From positions 124,001 through 188,000 of the forward strand of contig NZ_JAIVKX010000005.1 of assembly GCF_020524285.1 (NCBI RefSeq): 64,000 nucleotides of DNA, in the 5' to 3' direction. Numbering within the stretch: the stretch's first letter is position 1; every line of letters starts with the position of its first letter. Source of the stretch: Alloyangia pacifica (GTDB lineage Bacteria; Pseudomonadota; Alphaproteobacteria; Rhodobacterales; Rhodobacteraceae). Below are positions 34,688-42,740 of this stretch, piece after piece. Under the pieces are notes generated by a model. The model saw only the letters and a program-made list of their open reading frames with translations. It was not told where the DNA came from and did no database searches. Position numbers and translations under genes: made by a program.

Positions 34688-34755
34688 GGCGGGCTCCGAT
34701 CCATCGTTGGTTCACGCCCCAAACATAGGGTCTCGCGGCGCGGGCACAAGGCACG

Positions 34756-35658
34756 TCAGCCCCGCGGCGCCTGCGCCTTCACGTGGTCGACGAAGGCGCG
34801 CAGCGCGGGCGGCATCAGCCGCCGCTCGGTGAAATAGAGCGAGGGGCCGGGGAAGGGCGGGGTCCAGTCCTCCAGCACCGTCATCAGCCGCCCGGTCCTC
34901 AGATCCTCGGCCAGGTAGTCGTCGAAGGTATAGACCAGCCCGTGCCCGGCGCGGGCGGCCACCAGTCCGGCGGCGGCGCTGTTCACCGCGAGCCGCCCCT
35001 GCGGGTGCAGATCGAAGGCCCGCCCGTCCTTTTCGAAGGACCAGGGCAGGGTGGTGCCGGTGCCGAAGACATGGGTGATGCAGGCGTGGTCTGCGAGGTC
35101 ATCGGGCTGCGCCGGGGCGCCGTGCTGGGCGAGATACCCGGGTGCGGCGGCGACCAGCATGCGCTGGTCGGCCCCGACCCGCACCGCCACCATGTCCTGC
35201 GCCAGCGCCTCGTCGTAGCGCAGCCCGGCGTCGAAGCCGCGGGCAACCACGTCGACAAGGTCGCCCTCGCTGACCACCTCGATCCGCACGCCGGGATGCT
35301 GCGCGAGAAACGAGGTGACCAGCGGCATCAGCCGCAGCTCGATCGCCGGCGCCGGGCCGTTGATCCGGATGCGCCCGCTGAGCTGCGCATCGCGCCCACT
35401 GCCGACCGAGGCGGCGGCTTCCCCCAGCACCGCAACCGCATCGCGGCTGCGCGCCAGCAGCCGCTCGCCTTCTTCGGTGAGCGAGGTGCTGCGGGTGTTG
35501 CGGTTCAGCAGGCGCACCCCGAGCCGCGCCTCGAGCTCGCGGATGCGCTCGCTCAGGGTCGAGGGCGAGATTGCCAGCTCCGCCGCCGCCCGGCGGAAGT
35601 TGAGGTGCCGCGCCACGGTGACGAACTGCGCGAGGGAGTTCAGGTCGATCTGCTGCAT
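34756..35658 (-). CDS. LysR-type transcriptional regulator
   Basis: 300 residues. Helix-turn-helix at about 5-65 (LAQFVTVARHLNFRRAAAEL, then ISPSTLSERIRELEARLGVR) and an effector domain of the AaeR/CrgA-like subfamily. Divergent from a short-chain dehydrogenase gene with a perfect palindrome in the 118-base spacer, so the SDR is its probable target. Confidence 0.93.
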   Translation of the reverse strand: MQQIDLNSLAQFVTVARHLNFRRAAAELAISPSTLSERIRELEARLGVRLLNRNTRSTSLTEEGERLLARSRDAVAVLGEAAASVGSGRDAQLSGRIRINGPAPAIELRLMPLVTSFLAQHPGVRIEVVSEGDLVDVVARGFDAGLRYDEALAQDMVAVRVGADQRMLVAAAPGYLAQHGAPAQPDDLADHACITHVFGTGTTLPWSFEKDGRAFDLHPQGRLAVNSAAAGLVAARAGHGLVYTFDDYLAEDLRTGRLMTVLEDWTPPFPGPSLYFTERRLMPPALRAFVDHVKAQAPRG

Positions 35659-35662
35659 TGTT

Positions 35663-35672
35663 CGGATATCCG
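35663..35672. promoter_or_regulatory. Candidate LysR operator
   Basis: Perfect palindrome CGGATATCCG five bases upstream of the LysR start codon, within an AT-richer stretch (ATCCGGATAGGCTATGCGTA) that also contains a T-N11-A type spacing. Likely autoregulatory site shared with the SDR promoter. Confidence 0.45.
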
Positions 35673-35736
35673 GATAGGCTATGCGTATCTGTACGATTTA
35701 TCGAACCAGCCTGACAACCTATCTCTGGCTCCGAAC

Positions 35737-35755
35737 GGGGCGGATATGCCGCCCC
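35737..35755 (+). other. Stem-loop in the SDR leader
   Basis: Perfect 7-base-pair stem GGGGCGG/CCGCCCC with ATATG loop, 22 bases before the SDR start and just ahead of its AGGAG ribosome site. Could influence translation; no terminator T-run. Confidence 0.5.
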
Positions 35756-35776
35756 GCGGAGACAGGAGTTCCTGAG

Positions 35777-36532
35777 ATGACCCGCAAGATTGCCCTCATC
35801 ACCGGCGCGAGCCGCGGCCTTGGCCGCGCCGCCGCGCTGCACCTTGCCCGCGCGGGCGTCGAGGTGATCGGCACCTACAAAAGCGCCCCCGAGGCGGCGG
35901 CCGAGACCCGGCGCGAGATCGAAGCCCTTGGCGTGCGCGCGGCGATGCTGCCCTTCGACGCGGGCGGCGATGACATCGCCAGCTTCGCCGCGGCGCTGGA
36001 CGAGACGCTGCAGACCAGCTTCGGGCGCGACAGCTTCGACTACCTCGTCAACAACGCCGGCTTCGGCCTGCATGCCAGCATCGCCGGCACCGAGCCGGAG
36101 CAACTCGACCAGCTCTACCGCGTGCACCTGCGCGCGCCCTTCCTGTTGACCCGAACGCTGTCCCCGCGGATTGCCGAGGGCGGCGCGGTGCTCTTCGTCT
36201 CCACGGGGCTGGCGCGGTTCACCCTGCCGGGCCACGCCGCCTATGCGGCGATGAAGGGTGCGGTCGAGGTGCTCACCCGCTACGCCGCGCAGGAGTTGGG
36301 GCCGCGCGGCATCCGGGTGAACTGCCTGGCCCCCGGCGCCATCGCCACGGATTTCGCCGGCGGCGCCGTGCGCGACAACGCCGAGCTGAACGCGCAGGTC
36401 GCCGGGATGACGACGCTTGGCCGGGTTGGCGAGCCGGACGATATCGGCGCGGGAGTCGCGGCGCTGCTGACCGGCGGGCTTGGCTGGATGACCGCGCAGC
36501 GGGTCGAGCTGTCGGGCGGGCAGGGGCTCTGA
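35777..36532 (+). CDS. Short-chain dehydrogenase/reductase (SDR)
   Basis: 251 residues, classical SDR using NAD(P)H. Seen: cofactor motif TGASRGLGRAAAL, NNAGFG, catalytic Ser in LFVSTGLARF, YxxxK as YAAMKGAVEV, and RVNCLAPGAIATDF. AGGAG lies about nine bases before the ATG. The 3' half resembles FabG-like reductases, but no fatty-acid genes are nearby and it stands alone under the divergent LysR. It is not EntA: the sequence lacks close similarity to that family and is separated from the isochorismate genes by three transcripts. Confidence 0.92.
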   Translation: MTRKIALITGASRGLGRAAALHLARAGVEVIGTYKSAPEAAAETRREIEALGVRAAMLPFDAGGDDIASFAAALDETLQTSFGRDSFDYLVNNAGFGLHASIAGTEPEQLDQLYRVHLRAPFLLTRTLSPRIAEGGAVLFVSTGLARFTLPGHAAYAAMKGAVEVLTRYAAQELGPRGIRVNCLAPGAIATDFAGGAVRDNAELNAQVAGMTTLGRVGEPDDIGAGVAALLTGGLGWMTAQRVELSGGQGL

Positions 36533-36540
36533 TCCGAGCT

Positions 36541-36560
36541 GCTGTCCCCGCGGGGACAGC
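36541..36560 (+). terminator. Perfect 20-base palindrome after the SDR gene
   Basis: GCTGTCCCCGCGGGGACAGC, self-complementary throughout, eight bases past the SDR stop. It forms a very stable hairpin but lacks a T-run, so it may act as terminator, 3'-end protector or the 5' element of the structured region that follows. Confidence 0.5.
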
Positions 36561-36705
36561 TGCCTGTCGGGACGAAGGAGACCTCAATTCCCCTTGGGCG
36601 TACCGCCTGCTGCGGTGTGGACCCAAGGGGATTTGTCGGGAGGTAGAATAGCCACTCACATTAAGAAAGTCCCTGCCTGTGGACCTACCCCGGGCGGGGT
36701 TAACA
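36561..36705. ncRNA. Candidate structured RNA, strand unresolved
   Basis: About 145 bases without a credible ORF but with nested complementary segments: GGGAC (36569-36573) with GTCCC (36669-36673); ACCTC (36580-36584) with GAGGT (36640-36644); a 10-base perfect stem TCCCCTTGGG (36589-36598) with CCCAAGGGGA (36622-36631); and an inner CCGC/GCGG hairpin. The direct repeat TGCCTGT flanks the outer pair. A short ACCCC/GGGGT hairpin (about 36687-36700) closes the element. G+C is lower than in neighbouring genes on its right side. 6S RNA or a trans-acting sRNA are options I cannot decide between. Confidence 0.45.
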
Positions 36706-36807
36706 ACTCGTAAATTTGTGTGAAGATTTGGCTTGTCGTAGCGTCATTTTGCCCTTGTTTCATTGGGCTTCAAAGTGGTCCCGGGCGGTAACAATCTTAA
36801 CGCAAAC

Positions 36808-36834
36808 GGGGCGGCCATTTCCGGCCGCCCCGCG
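36808..36834. terminator. Bidirectional-type terminator
   Basis: Perfect 9-base-pair stem GGGGCGGCC/GGCCGCCCC (36808-36816, 36823-36831), 6-base loop, AAAC on the left and GCGTTT on the right. It sits between the non-coding stretch and the convergent end of the small sulfur-operon gene and can serve either strand. The segment 36706-36807 before it is AT-richer and shows no gene. Confidence 0.65.
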
Positions 36835-36862
36835 TTTCATGGCTTGATGTCTGTCCCGCCGA

Positions 36863-37027
36863 TCAGTTCGGCAGGGCGCCGCAGAAGCCGCCCGAGGCGA
36901 TGCTGCCCGAGCCGAAGGCGAGCAGCGCGGGCGCCTGGTAGGGGTTCGGCGGCGTTGTCGCGAGGTCGAAGACCAGCAGTGCTGCAAGGAAGGCCAGCGC
37001 GAGCGCGGCGGTGAAGCTGCGGGTCAT
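36863..37027 (-). CDS. Small membrane protein of the thiosulfate-transport operon (54 aa)
   Basis: 54 residues: an N-terminal hydrophobic helix (SFTAALALAFLAALLVFDLA), then a Pro/Gly-rich tail with one cysteine (GSGSIASGGFCGALPN). Start overlaps the YedE-type permease stop by ATGA (37024-37027), so it is coupled to it. Not a family I recognise. The lone cysteine near the end and the sulfur context make a role as a small transporter subunit possible. No other reading frame competes on this strand. Confidence 0.6.
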   Translation of the reverse strand: MTRSFTAALALAFLAALLVFDLATTPPNPYQAPALLAFGSGSIASGGFCGALPN

Positions 37028-38163
37028 GTCCGCGCCTCCAGCCCCAGCAGCGGCCGCAGCCGGATGCCGAGGAAGGCCCCGGCGAAGGCGGCGACGAACC
37101 AGACCCAGCCGTGCAGGCTGCCGGTGGAGATGCCCGAGAAGAACGCCCCGACGTTGCAGCCGAAGGCCAGGCGCGAGGAGTAGCCGAGCAGGAAGCCCGC
37201 CACGATTGTCGCGACCCAGGCGCGTGCCGGGTAGGACGGCAGCTTGCTGGCCAGCGCGCCGCGGCGCCAGGCGGCGACGCCGAAGGCGCCGAGGATGATG
37301 CCGATGTCGGTCAGCGAGGTGTAGTCGGTGAGCACGCTCGACTGCACCCGCTCCATCGAGCCCGGTGCGGCCCAGAAGGCCGAGGCCGAGAGGTCTCCGC
37401 CGAGCGCGGCGTACCCCTTGGCGGCCCAGAGACCGAGCCCGTAGACCACGCCCCAGGGCTGGCCCGCCACCAGCAGGTTGCCGATCGCCAGCAGCGCGAG
37501 CAGCACGGCGGCGATGGCGTGGCGGCGGCTCAGCTTCACCGTGCCGGGCGCGGCGCGCCACAGGAAGATCGCCGCCGCCAGCGCCAGCAGCACCAGTGTC
37601 ACGCCAAGCCCCGCGCCGCCCGAGAGCGTCAGGATCGGCAACGCGCCGAGGTCGGTCCACCAGATCAGGTTCCACGCCCCGGCGAAGCTGCCGAGCGCGA
37701 AGAAGGGCAGGGCCAGCAGGCTCACCGGGTTTCCGCTGCCGGCGTTGACCAGCGTGCCCGAGCCGCAGCCGAGCACGATCTGCATGCAGGCGCCGAAGAC
37801 GAAGGCGCCGCCGATCATGGCAAAACCGATGGGGGCCTGCGCGCCGATCAGCTCCCCGGCGTGACTGCTGAGCAGCGGGATGGCGACCACGGCGACCAGC
37901 GCGATGGACAGCAACTGCGCCAGCACGCCCGAGGGCTCGCGGCGCAGGATCATCGCGCGCCACGGTCCTGCGAAGCCGAAGCGCATGCCCTCCAGCGCGA
38001 TGCCGAAGCCGAGGCCGATGGCCAGCAGCAGGCCGTAGCGTGCGCCGGCGAAGAGCGCGACGAGGGCCACGACGACAAGCGCGCCGAGGATCAACCCGGC
38101 GCGCTGCGGCATGGCCCCTGCGGGCGCGGCTCCTGCCGCGCCTTGGGTGGCGGTCTGGCTCAT
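37024..38163 (-). CDS. YeeE/YedE-family sulfur (thiosulfate-type) permease
   Basis: 379 residues, about 9-10 membrane segments, inner membrane. YeeE/TsuA proteins take up thiosulfate through conserved cysteines. Seen: FGACMQIVLGCGSGTLVNAGSGNP and SSRLAFGCNVGAFFSGISTGSLHGW-type repeats (GCGSGTLVNAGSGNP; FGCNVGAFFSGISTGS), each with the pivotal Cys. It overlaps the rhodanese stop by one base (TGATG) and the small protein start by four. Operon order rhodanese-permease-small protein suggests uptake of a sulfur species handled by the periplasmic rhodanese. Confidence 0.9.
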   Translation of the reverse strand: MSQTATQGAAGAAPAGAMPQRAGLILGALVVVALVALFAGARYGLLLAIGLGFGIALEGMRFGFAGPWRAMILRREPSGVLAQLLSIALVAVVAIPLLSSHAGELIGAQAPIGFAMIGGAFVFGACMQIVLGCGSGTLVNAGSGNPVSLLALPFFALGSFAGAWNLIWWTDLGALPILTLSGGAGLGVTLVLLALAAAIFLWRAAPGTVKLSRRHAIAAVLLALLAIGNLLVAGQPWGVVYGLGLWAAKGYAALGGDLSASAFWAAPGSMERVQSSVLTDYTSLTDIGIILGAFGVAAWRRGALASKLPSYPARAWVATIVAGFLLGYSSRLAFGCNVGAFFSGISTGSLHGWVWFVAAFAGAFLGIRLRPLLGLEART

Positions 38164-39101
38164 CAGTTGCCCCCGGTGACCTGGTTCAGCAGGTTCTTGA
38201 ACAGGCCCGGCGCGTTCTGCATGTCACGGCCGGTCTGCGAGTATTCGACCATCGAGCCGGGGTAGAGCTTGACGCTCTCGATGCCGGCCATCTCGCTCAG
38301 CGCGAACCAGTTGGTCGCTGCCCAGTGGCCAGTGTTGCAGAACGACACGACCTCTTCGCCGTCGGCGATGCCGAGCGAGGCCTTCAGTTCCTGCACGTCC
38401 GCGATCTGGCCGATGGCGGTGGCACCGCTCTGGAAGAACTGCGTGTAGGCGTAGTTCTCTGCGCCGGGCAGGGTGCCGGGCTTGGCGGCGGCGCCATGGG
38501 CCTTCTTGCCTTCGTAGAAGGCGGCGGGGCGGGCGTCGAGCAGCAGCGCCTCGTGGCCGCCGTCGACCACGTCCGCGACCTCGGGGGTCTCGGCGGTCCA
38601 GGCGTCGTTCCAGGTGATGTCGAGCTCGGTCGGCTCGGGGGTCACCGCGTCCTTGCTCAGCGGCAGGCCGGTGTTGACCCAGGCCTGTGCGCCGCCGTTG
38701 AGGATCGACAGCTCGGTGAAGCCGGAGCTCTTCAGGGTCCAGTAGACGCGGGCGGCGGCGCCGAAATCGGTGTCGGTGTCACCCTGAGAGACGATGACCA
38801 CCGGCGCGTCGGGCGCGAGGCCGAGCTCTTCGTAGGTGGTTTCGAGCTGGTCCACGGGCACGGTTGCGCCGGGGTTGTCCTTGGGGCCGCGGAACAGGCC
38901 GTAGGGGGCCGAGACGGCGCCCGCGATGTGGCCGTCTTCATAGCCGTCGCCGCGGATGTCGAGCACGACGGGCGCGCTCTCGGCGGCGAGGGCGGTGTCC
39001 AGTTCGGCGGGGGTGACCAGCGGGCCGAGATCGGCGGCCAGCGCGCCGGTGGCGGTGAGGCCGCTGATCGCGGCGGAAAGAGCGATCGCTTTGTAGGTCA
39101 T
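38163..39101 (-). CDS. Periplasmic thiosulfate sulfurtransferase (two rhodanese domains)
   Basis: 312 residues. Signal peptide MTYKAIALSAAISGLTATGA, cleaved about ALA-ADLG. N-terminal rhodanese domain (about 30-145) has VIVSQGDTDTDF where the catalytic loop should be and lacks the cysteine; the C-terminal domain (about 165-300) carries the active loop SFCNTGHWAATNW. So the first domain is structural, the second catalytic. Transfers sulfane sulfur from thiosulfate to an acceptor. First gene of the sulfur operon with the YedE-type permease. Confidence 0.92.
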   Translation of the reverse strand: MTYKAIALSAAISGLTATGALAADLGPLVTPAELDTALAAESAPVVLDIRGDGYEDGHIAGAVSAPYGLFRGPKDNPGATVPVDQLETTYEELGLAPDAPVVIVSQGDTDTDFGAAARVYWTLKSSGFTELSILNGGAQAWVNTGLPLSKDAVTPEPTELDITWNDAWTAETPEVADVVDGGHEALLLDARPAAFYEGKKAHGAAAKPGTLPGAENYAYTQFFQSGATAIGQIADVQELKASLGIADGEEVVSFCNTGHWAATNWFALSEMAGIESVKLYPGSMVEYSQTGRDMQNAPGLFKNLLNQVTGGN

Positions 39102-39240
39102 GGTGAGCCTCTCGGAATGAAGTGTTCGTTTCCCCGCCTTATTTCGGTCTAGCGGGGGCGGCGGCAAGGTCGCGGCGGCGCGGAAGCGGCGGCGGGCCGG
39201 GAACGTCGCTCCGGCTTTCGCGCTCGGCTTGGACCGCTGA

Positions 39241-39297
39241 TTTTGCAAGGCGCCGCGGCTGGGACAGTTTCCCACCCGCGACGCCTGTCGTGCAAAA
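39241..39297. other. Long imperfect hairpin between MFS and rhodanese genes
   Basis: Nested complementary blocks pair in order: TTTTGCA (39241-39247) with TGCAAAA (39291-39297); AGGCG (39248-39252) with CGCCT (39282-39286); CGCGG (39254-39258) with CCGCG (39276-39280); TGGGA (39260-39264) with TCCCA (39270-39274); 5-base loop. That gives 22 pairs with two single mismatches and one 4-base bulge. It lies 3' of the MFS gene and 5' of the sulfur operon (both minus strand). Confidence 0.6.
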
Positions 39298-39352
39298 GTG
39301 TTCTTTTTCAAGCGGGAACCGGCGCCGGTTTGCAGACGACGGTTCCGCACGC

Positions 39353-40570
39353 TCACTCGATGCCGCTGCGGCGGGCATCCCAGAGCGTGATCGCGAAGAG
39401 CACGAAGCCCCCGGCGCTCAGCGACGCGCCGACATAGCCCGAGGCCGGGAAGTCGTGCCCTGCCGCGATGACCCGCGCCGCGAGGAAAGGGCCGACCGCA
39501 TTGGCGACGTTGAAGGCCGCGTGATGCAGCGAGGCGGCGAGCTGCTGCGCCTCGCCGGCGACGTTCATCAGCCGGGTCTGCATCACCGTCGAGACACCGC
39601 CCAGGATGCTCATGCAGAGCACCGCGAGCCCCATGGTCCAGAGCCCGCCCGCCACCGCCGCGGGGAAGAGCGCCAGCACCACCGCGCCGCCACCGAAGGC
39701 GAAGAAGGCGGTGAGGTTGAGATTGCGGTCGGCCAGCGCGCCCATCGCGAGGTTGAAGATGGTCATGCCGATCCCGGCGATCATCAGCATCAGCGCAACC
39801 ATGTTCTCGGAGGCGCCGAGCGTGCTCTGAACGGTCGAGGCGATGTAGGTGTAGACCGAGAAGAAGCCGCCGAAGCCGACGGCGCCGGTGGCCAGCGTCA
39901 GCCAGACCTGGCGGTTCTTCAGCGCGCCGAGCTCGCGCAGCGGGTTGGCATCGGGGTCGGCGGGGGTCCGCGGCGCCTTGAGGTAGACCGCCAGCGCCGT
40001 CGCCAGGGACAGCGCGCCGACGATCGCGAAGCCCGAGCGCCAGCCGATGAACTGGCTCATCCAGCTTGCCGCGGGTACGCCGATGGTGGTGGCGATGGTC
40101 AGGCCGAGGAACACCCGCGAGACCGCAGTGGCCCGCTTGTTGCGCGGCACGATGGAGGCGGCGACCAGCGCCGCGACCCCGAAGTAGGCGCCATGCGGCA
40201 GGCCCGAGAAGAAGCGCGAGACGGTGAACAGCCCGAAGCTGGGCGCGAGGGCCGAGAGCGTGTTGAACAGCGCGAAGGCCAGCATCAGCCAGATCAGCAG
40301 CATGCGCTTGCGCATTTTCGCCCCGGCCACCGCCAGCACCGGGGCGCCGACGACCACGCCGAGCGCATAGGCGCTGATCGCGTCGGCGGCGCGGGCCTCG
40401 CTGACGCCGAGGTCCGACGCGAAGCTGGGCAGCAGCGCCATGGCCGCGAATTCGGTGGTGCCGATGGCAAAGCCGCCCATCGAAAGTGCGAAAAGCACCG
40501 TGCGCGCTGAATATTCCCGGGCACCATCCTTGGTCGGGGCACCGGCGATCTCGGCCGTTGTCTCGGTCAT
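39353..40570 (-). CDS. MFS transporter, DHA1 family (AraJ-like)
   Basis: 405 residues, 12 membrane segments. Seen: GGFAIGTTEFAAMALLPSFA in TM1 (typical of AraJ/NepI/YdhP-type sugar or nucleoside efflux proteins), GAKMRKRMLL (motif A region) and RFFSGLPHGAYFGVAALVAAS. The ATG at 40570 is chosen over an in-frame start 30 codons upstream because the extra segment is Arg/Ser-rich and overlaps the divergent aroA leader. Probably exports small organics; no regulator adjacent. Confidence 0.9.
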   Translation of the reverse strand: MTETTAEIAGAPTKDGAREYSARTVLFALSMGGFAIGTTEFAAMALLPSFASDLGVSEARAADAISAYALGVVVGAPVLAVAGAKMRKRMLLIWLMLAFALFNTLSALAPSFGLFTVSRFFSGLPHGAYFGVAALVAASIVPRNKRATAVSRVFLGLTIATTIGVPAASWMSQFIGWRSGFAIVGALSLATALAVYLKAPRTPADPDANPLRELGALKNRQVWLTLATGAVGFGGFFSVYTYIASTVQSTLGASENMVALMLMIAGIGMTIFNLAMGALADRNLNLTAFFAFGGGAVVLALFPAAVAGGLWTMGLAVLCMSILGGVSTVMQTRLMNVAGEAQQLAASLHHAAFNVANAVGPFLAARVIAAGHDFPASGYVGASLSAGGFVLFAITLWDARRSGIE

Positions 40571-40665
40571 GCAAACCTGCTTCGTGTTCTGGGAACCGGG
40601 TAGGTTCTCGGTGTGTCCGTCCCCGCGAGCACAGCTAGAGCGACCCGGCCGCAGGGGCAACCTTG

Positions 40666-40817
40666 CTGTTATCGCTCACGGAAATGTTAGGGGTCTTTGC
40701 CGCGCAGGTGCCGTCCGCTGGCGCCCTGTGGCGCGTTTGCCGGCGGAATCGGCGCGGCGCGCGCGGGCGATGGACGCAGGCGCATCGCGCTGCTATCAGG
40801 CGCGCGAGCGATAACAG
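40666..40817 (+). promoter_or_regulatory. 12-base inverted repeat spanning the aroA leader
   Basis: CTGTTATCGCTC (40666-40677) is perfectly complementary to GAGCGATAACAG (40806-40817), 128 bases apart; the second arm runs into the aroA ribosome site AGGAG (40816-40820). Pairing in the message would occlude ribosome entry. The GC-rich sequence between the arms can fold as well. Could be an attenuation-type control. Confidence 0.5.
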
Positions 40818-40827
40818 GAGAGGCGCC

Positions 40828-42174
40828 ATGTCGAGCCACGGGGACCCGATTCCGATGATTGCCCGCAAGTCTGCGGGCCTTAAGGGCGAGGCGCATGTGC
40901 CCGGCGACAAGTCGATTTCGCACCGCTCGTTGATCCTCGGTGCGATGGCCGTGGGCGAGACCAAGGTGACCGGCCTGCTGGAAGGTCAGGACGTGCTCGA
41001 CACCGCCAAGGCGATGCGCGCCTTCGGCGCCGAGGTCGAGAAGCGCGGCAACACCTGGCACGTGCATGGGGTCGGCGTCGGCGGTTTCGCGGAGCCGGGC
41101 AACGTCATCGACTGCGGCAACTCCGGCACCGGCGTGCGGCTGATCATGGGCGCCATGGCGACGACGCCGATCACCGCCACTTTCACCGGCGACGCCTCGC
41201 TGAACTCGCGGCCCATGGCCCGGGTCACCGATCCGCTGGCGCTTTTCGGCGCGCGGGCCTACGGGCGCAAGGGCGGGCGGCTGCCGATGACCATCGTCGG
41301 GGCCGAGGCCGCGATCCCGGTGCGCTACGCCACGCCGGTGCCCTCGGCGCAGGTGAAATCGGCGGTGCTGCTGGCCGGGCTCAACGCGCCGGGCGAGACC
41401 GTGGTGATCGAGCGCGAGGCGACCCGCGACCACTCCGAGCGCATGCTGACCGGCTTCGGCGCGCAGGTGCGCACCGAGGACAGCCCGGAGGGTCGGGTCA
41501 TCACGCTCGTCGGCCAGCCCGAGCTGAAGCCGCAGACCATCATCGTGCCGCGCGATCCGTCGTCCGCCGCCTTCCCGGTCTGCGCCGCGCTGATCACCGA
41601 GGGCTCGGACGTGCTGGTGCCGAACATCGGCCTCAACCCGACCCGCGCGGGGCTGTTCTTCACCCTGCAGGAGATGGGCGCCGACCTGACCTTCGAGAAC
41701 ATGCGCGAGGAGGGCGGCGAGCCCGTCGCCGACCTGCGCGCCAAGTTCTCGCCGGACCTCAAGGGCATCGAGGTGCCCGCCGAGCGCGCCGCGAGCATGA
41801 TCGACGAGTACCCGGTGCTGTCGGTGGTCGCAGCCTTCGCCAGCGGCAAGACCCACATGCCCGGCGTCAAGGAACTGCGCGTCAAGGAAAGCGACCGTAT
41901 CGACGCCATGGCGACCGGTCTGCGGCTCAACGGCGTCGAGGTCGACGAGGGCGAGGACTGGTGGACGGTGCATGGCCGCGGCTTCGGCGACGTGCCGGGC
42001 GGGGCGACGGCGCAGAGCCACCTCGACCACCGCATCGCCATGTCCTTCATGGTGATGGGGCTGGCCACCGAGGCGCCGGTGCGGGTGGACGACGGCGGGC
42101 CGATCGCCACCTCCTTCCCGATCTTCGAGAGGCTGATGACAACGCTCGGTGCCGACCTCGGCCGAGAGGCCTGA
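40828..42174 (+). CDS. aroA: 3-phosphoshikimate 1-carboxyvinyltransferase (EPSP synthase)
   Basis: 448 residues, sixth step of the shikimate pathway: shikimate-3-phosphate + PEP to EPSP. Seen: [78 protein letters not shown]. The overall sequence resembles the class II (CP4-like) lineage, yet the PEP-site motif reads GNSGTG with Gly where CP4 has Ala100, so the known CP4 insensitivity determinant is absent. AGGAG precedes the ATG. Followed within bases by a membrane-protein gene and cmk. Confidence 0.97.
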   Translation: MSSHGDPIPMIARKSAGLKGEAHVPGDKSISHRSLILGAMAVGETKVTGLLEGQDVLDTAKAMRAFGAEVEKRGNTWHVHGVGVGGFAEPGNVIDCGNSGTGVRLIMGAMATTPITATFTGDASLNSRPMARVTDPLALFGARAYGRKGGRLPMTIVGAEAAIPVRYATPVPSAQVKSAVLLAGLNAPGETVVIEREATRDHSERMLTGFGAQVRTEDSPEGRVITLVGQPELKPQTIIVPRDPSSAAFPVCAALITEGSDVLVPNIGLNPTRAGLFFTLQEMGADLTFENMREEGGEPVADLRAKFSPDLKGIEVPAERAASMIDEYPVLSVVAAFASGKTHMPGVKELRVKESDRIDAMATGLRLNGVEVDEGEDWWTVHGRGFGDVPGGATAQSHLDHRIAMSFMVMGLATEAPVRVDDGGPIATSFPIFERLMTTLGADLGREA

Positions 42175-42178
42175 GCCC

Positions 42179-42682
42179 TTGCGCCGCGTTCTGCCCTTCG
42201 TCGCGGCGCTGGCCGCCGCGCTGCTGCTCTGCATGGGCTATTACGCGCTGAGCGTGCTCTGGCCCGGTGCGGGCGGGTTGGCCCCGTTCGACGTGCGGGC
42301 ATTCGGCTATTCCGCCGTCGAGGCGCAGCGCTACCTGCTTGCGCTGAGCGAGGAGGCGCGCTCGGTCTACCTGCTCGAGATGCGCTGGCTGGGGCTGGCC
42401 TTCCGGGTGATCTTCGGTCTCACGCTGCTGCTCGGGGCGTGGATGCTGTCGCGCGGTCGGAGCTGGTGGCGGCGTGGCATCTTCATGCTGCTGGCGCTGG
42501 CCTGGATGGGTGCGGACGCCGCCGAGAACCTGCTGATCAACGAAATGCTGCTGCGCGGGCCGGTGGCGCTCGACCGGGCGCTGGTCGAATGGTCGAGCGG
42601 CTTCACGCAGATGAAGTTCGTGCTGCTGGCGGTCTGCGCCATCGCGCTCTTCGGCCTCTGGAAGCAGGGTCGGGGCAGGTAA
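42179..42682 (+). CDS. Hypothetical four-helix membrane protein between aroA and cmk
   Basis: 167 residues with about four membrane segments (VLPFVAALAAALLLCMGYYA; RVIFGLTLLLGAWML; GIFMLLALAWMGADAAENLL; KFVLLAVCAIALFGLW) and a conserved-looking DAAENLLINEMLL after the third. Function unknown. TTG at 42179 with GAGAGG upstream is preferred; a GTG at 42149 inside aroA would add ten polar residues. Position suggests co-transcription with aroA and cmk. Confidence 0.75.
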   Translation: MRRVLPFVAALAAALLLCMGYYALSVLWPGAGGLAPFDVRAFGYSAVEAQRYLLALSEEARSVYLLEMRWLGLAFRVIFGLTLLLGAWMLSRGRSWWRRGIFMLLALAWMGADAAENLLINEMLLRGPVALDRALVEWSSGFTQMKFVLLAVCAIALFGLWKQGRGR

Positions 42683-42740
42683 CTTGCGGCGCATCGCGGC
42701 GGGATCCATAAAGGCCGCGATCTGACAGAAAGGGACGGCC

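Noticed and set aside
35777-36532. SDR as EntA completing the isochorismate pathway
   Set aside because: Wrong strand and distance, separate LysR control, and the sequence reads as a generic FabG-like SDR.
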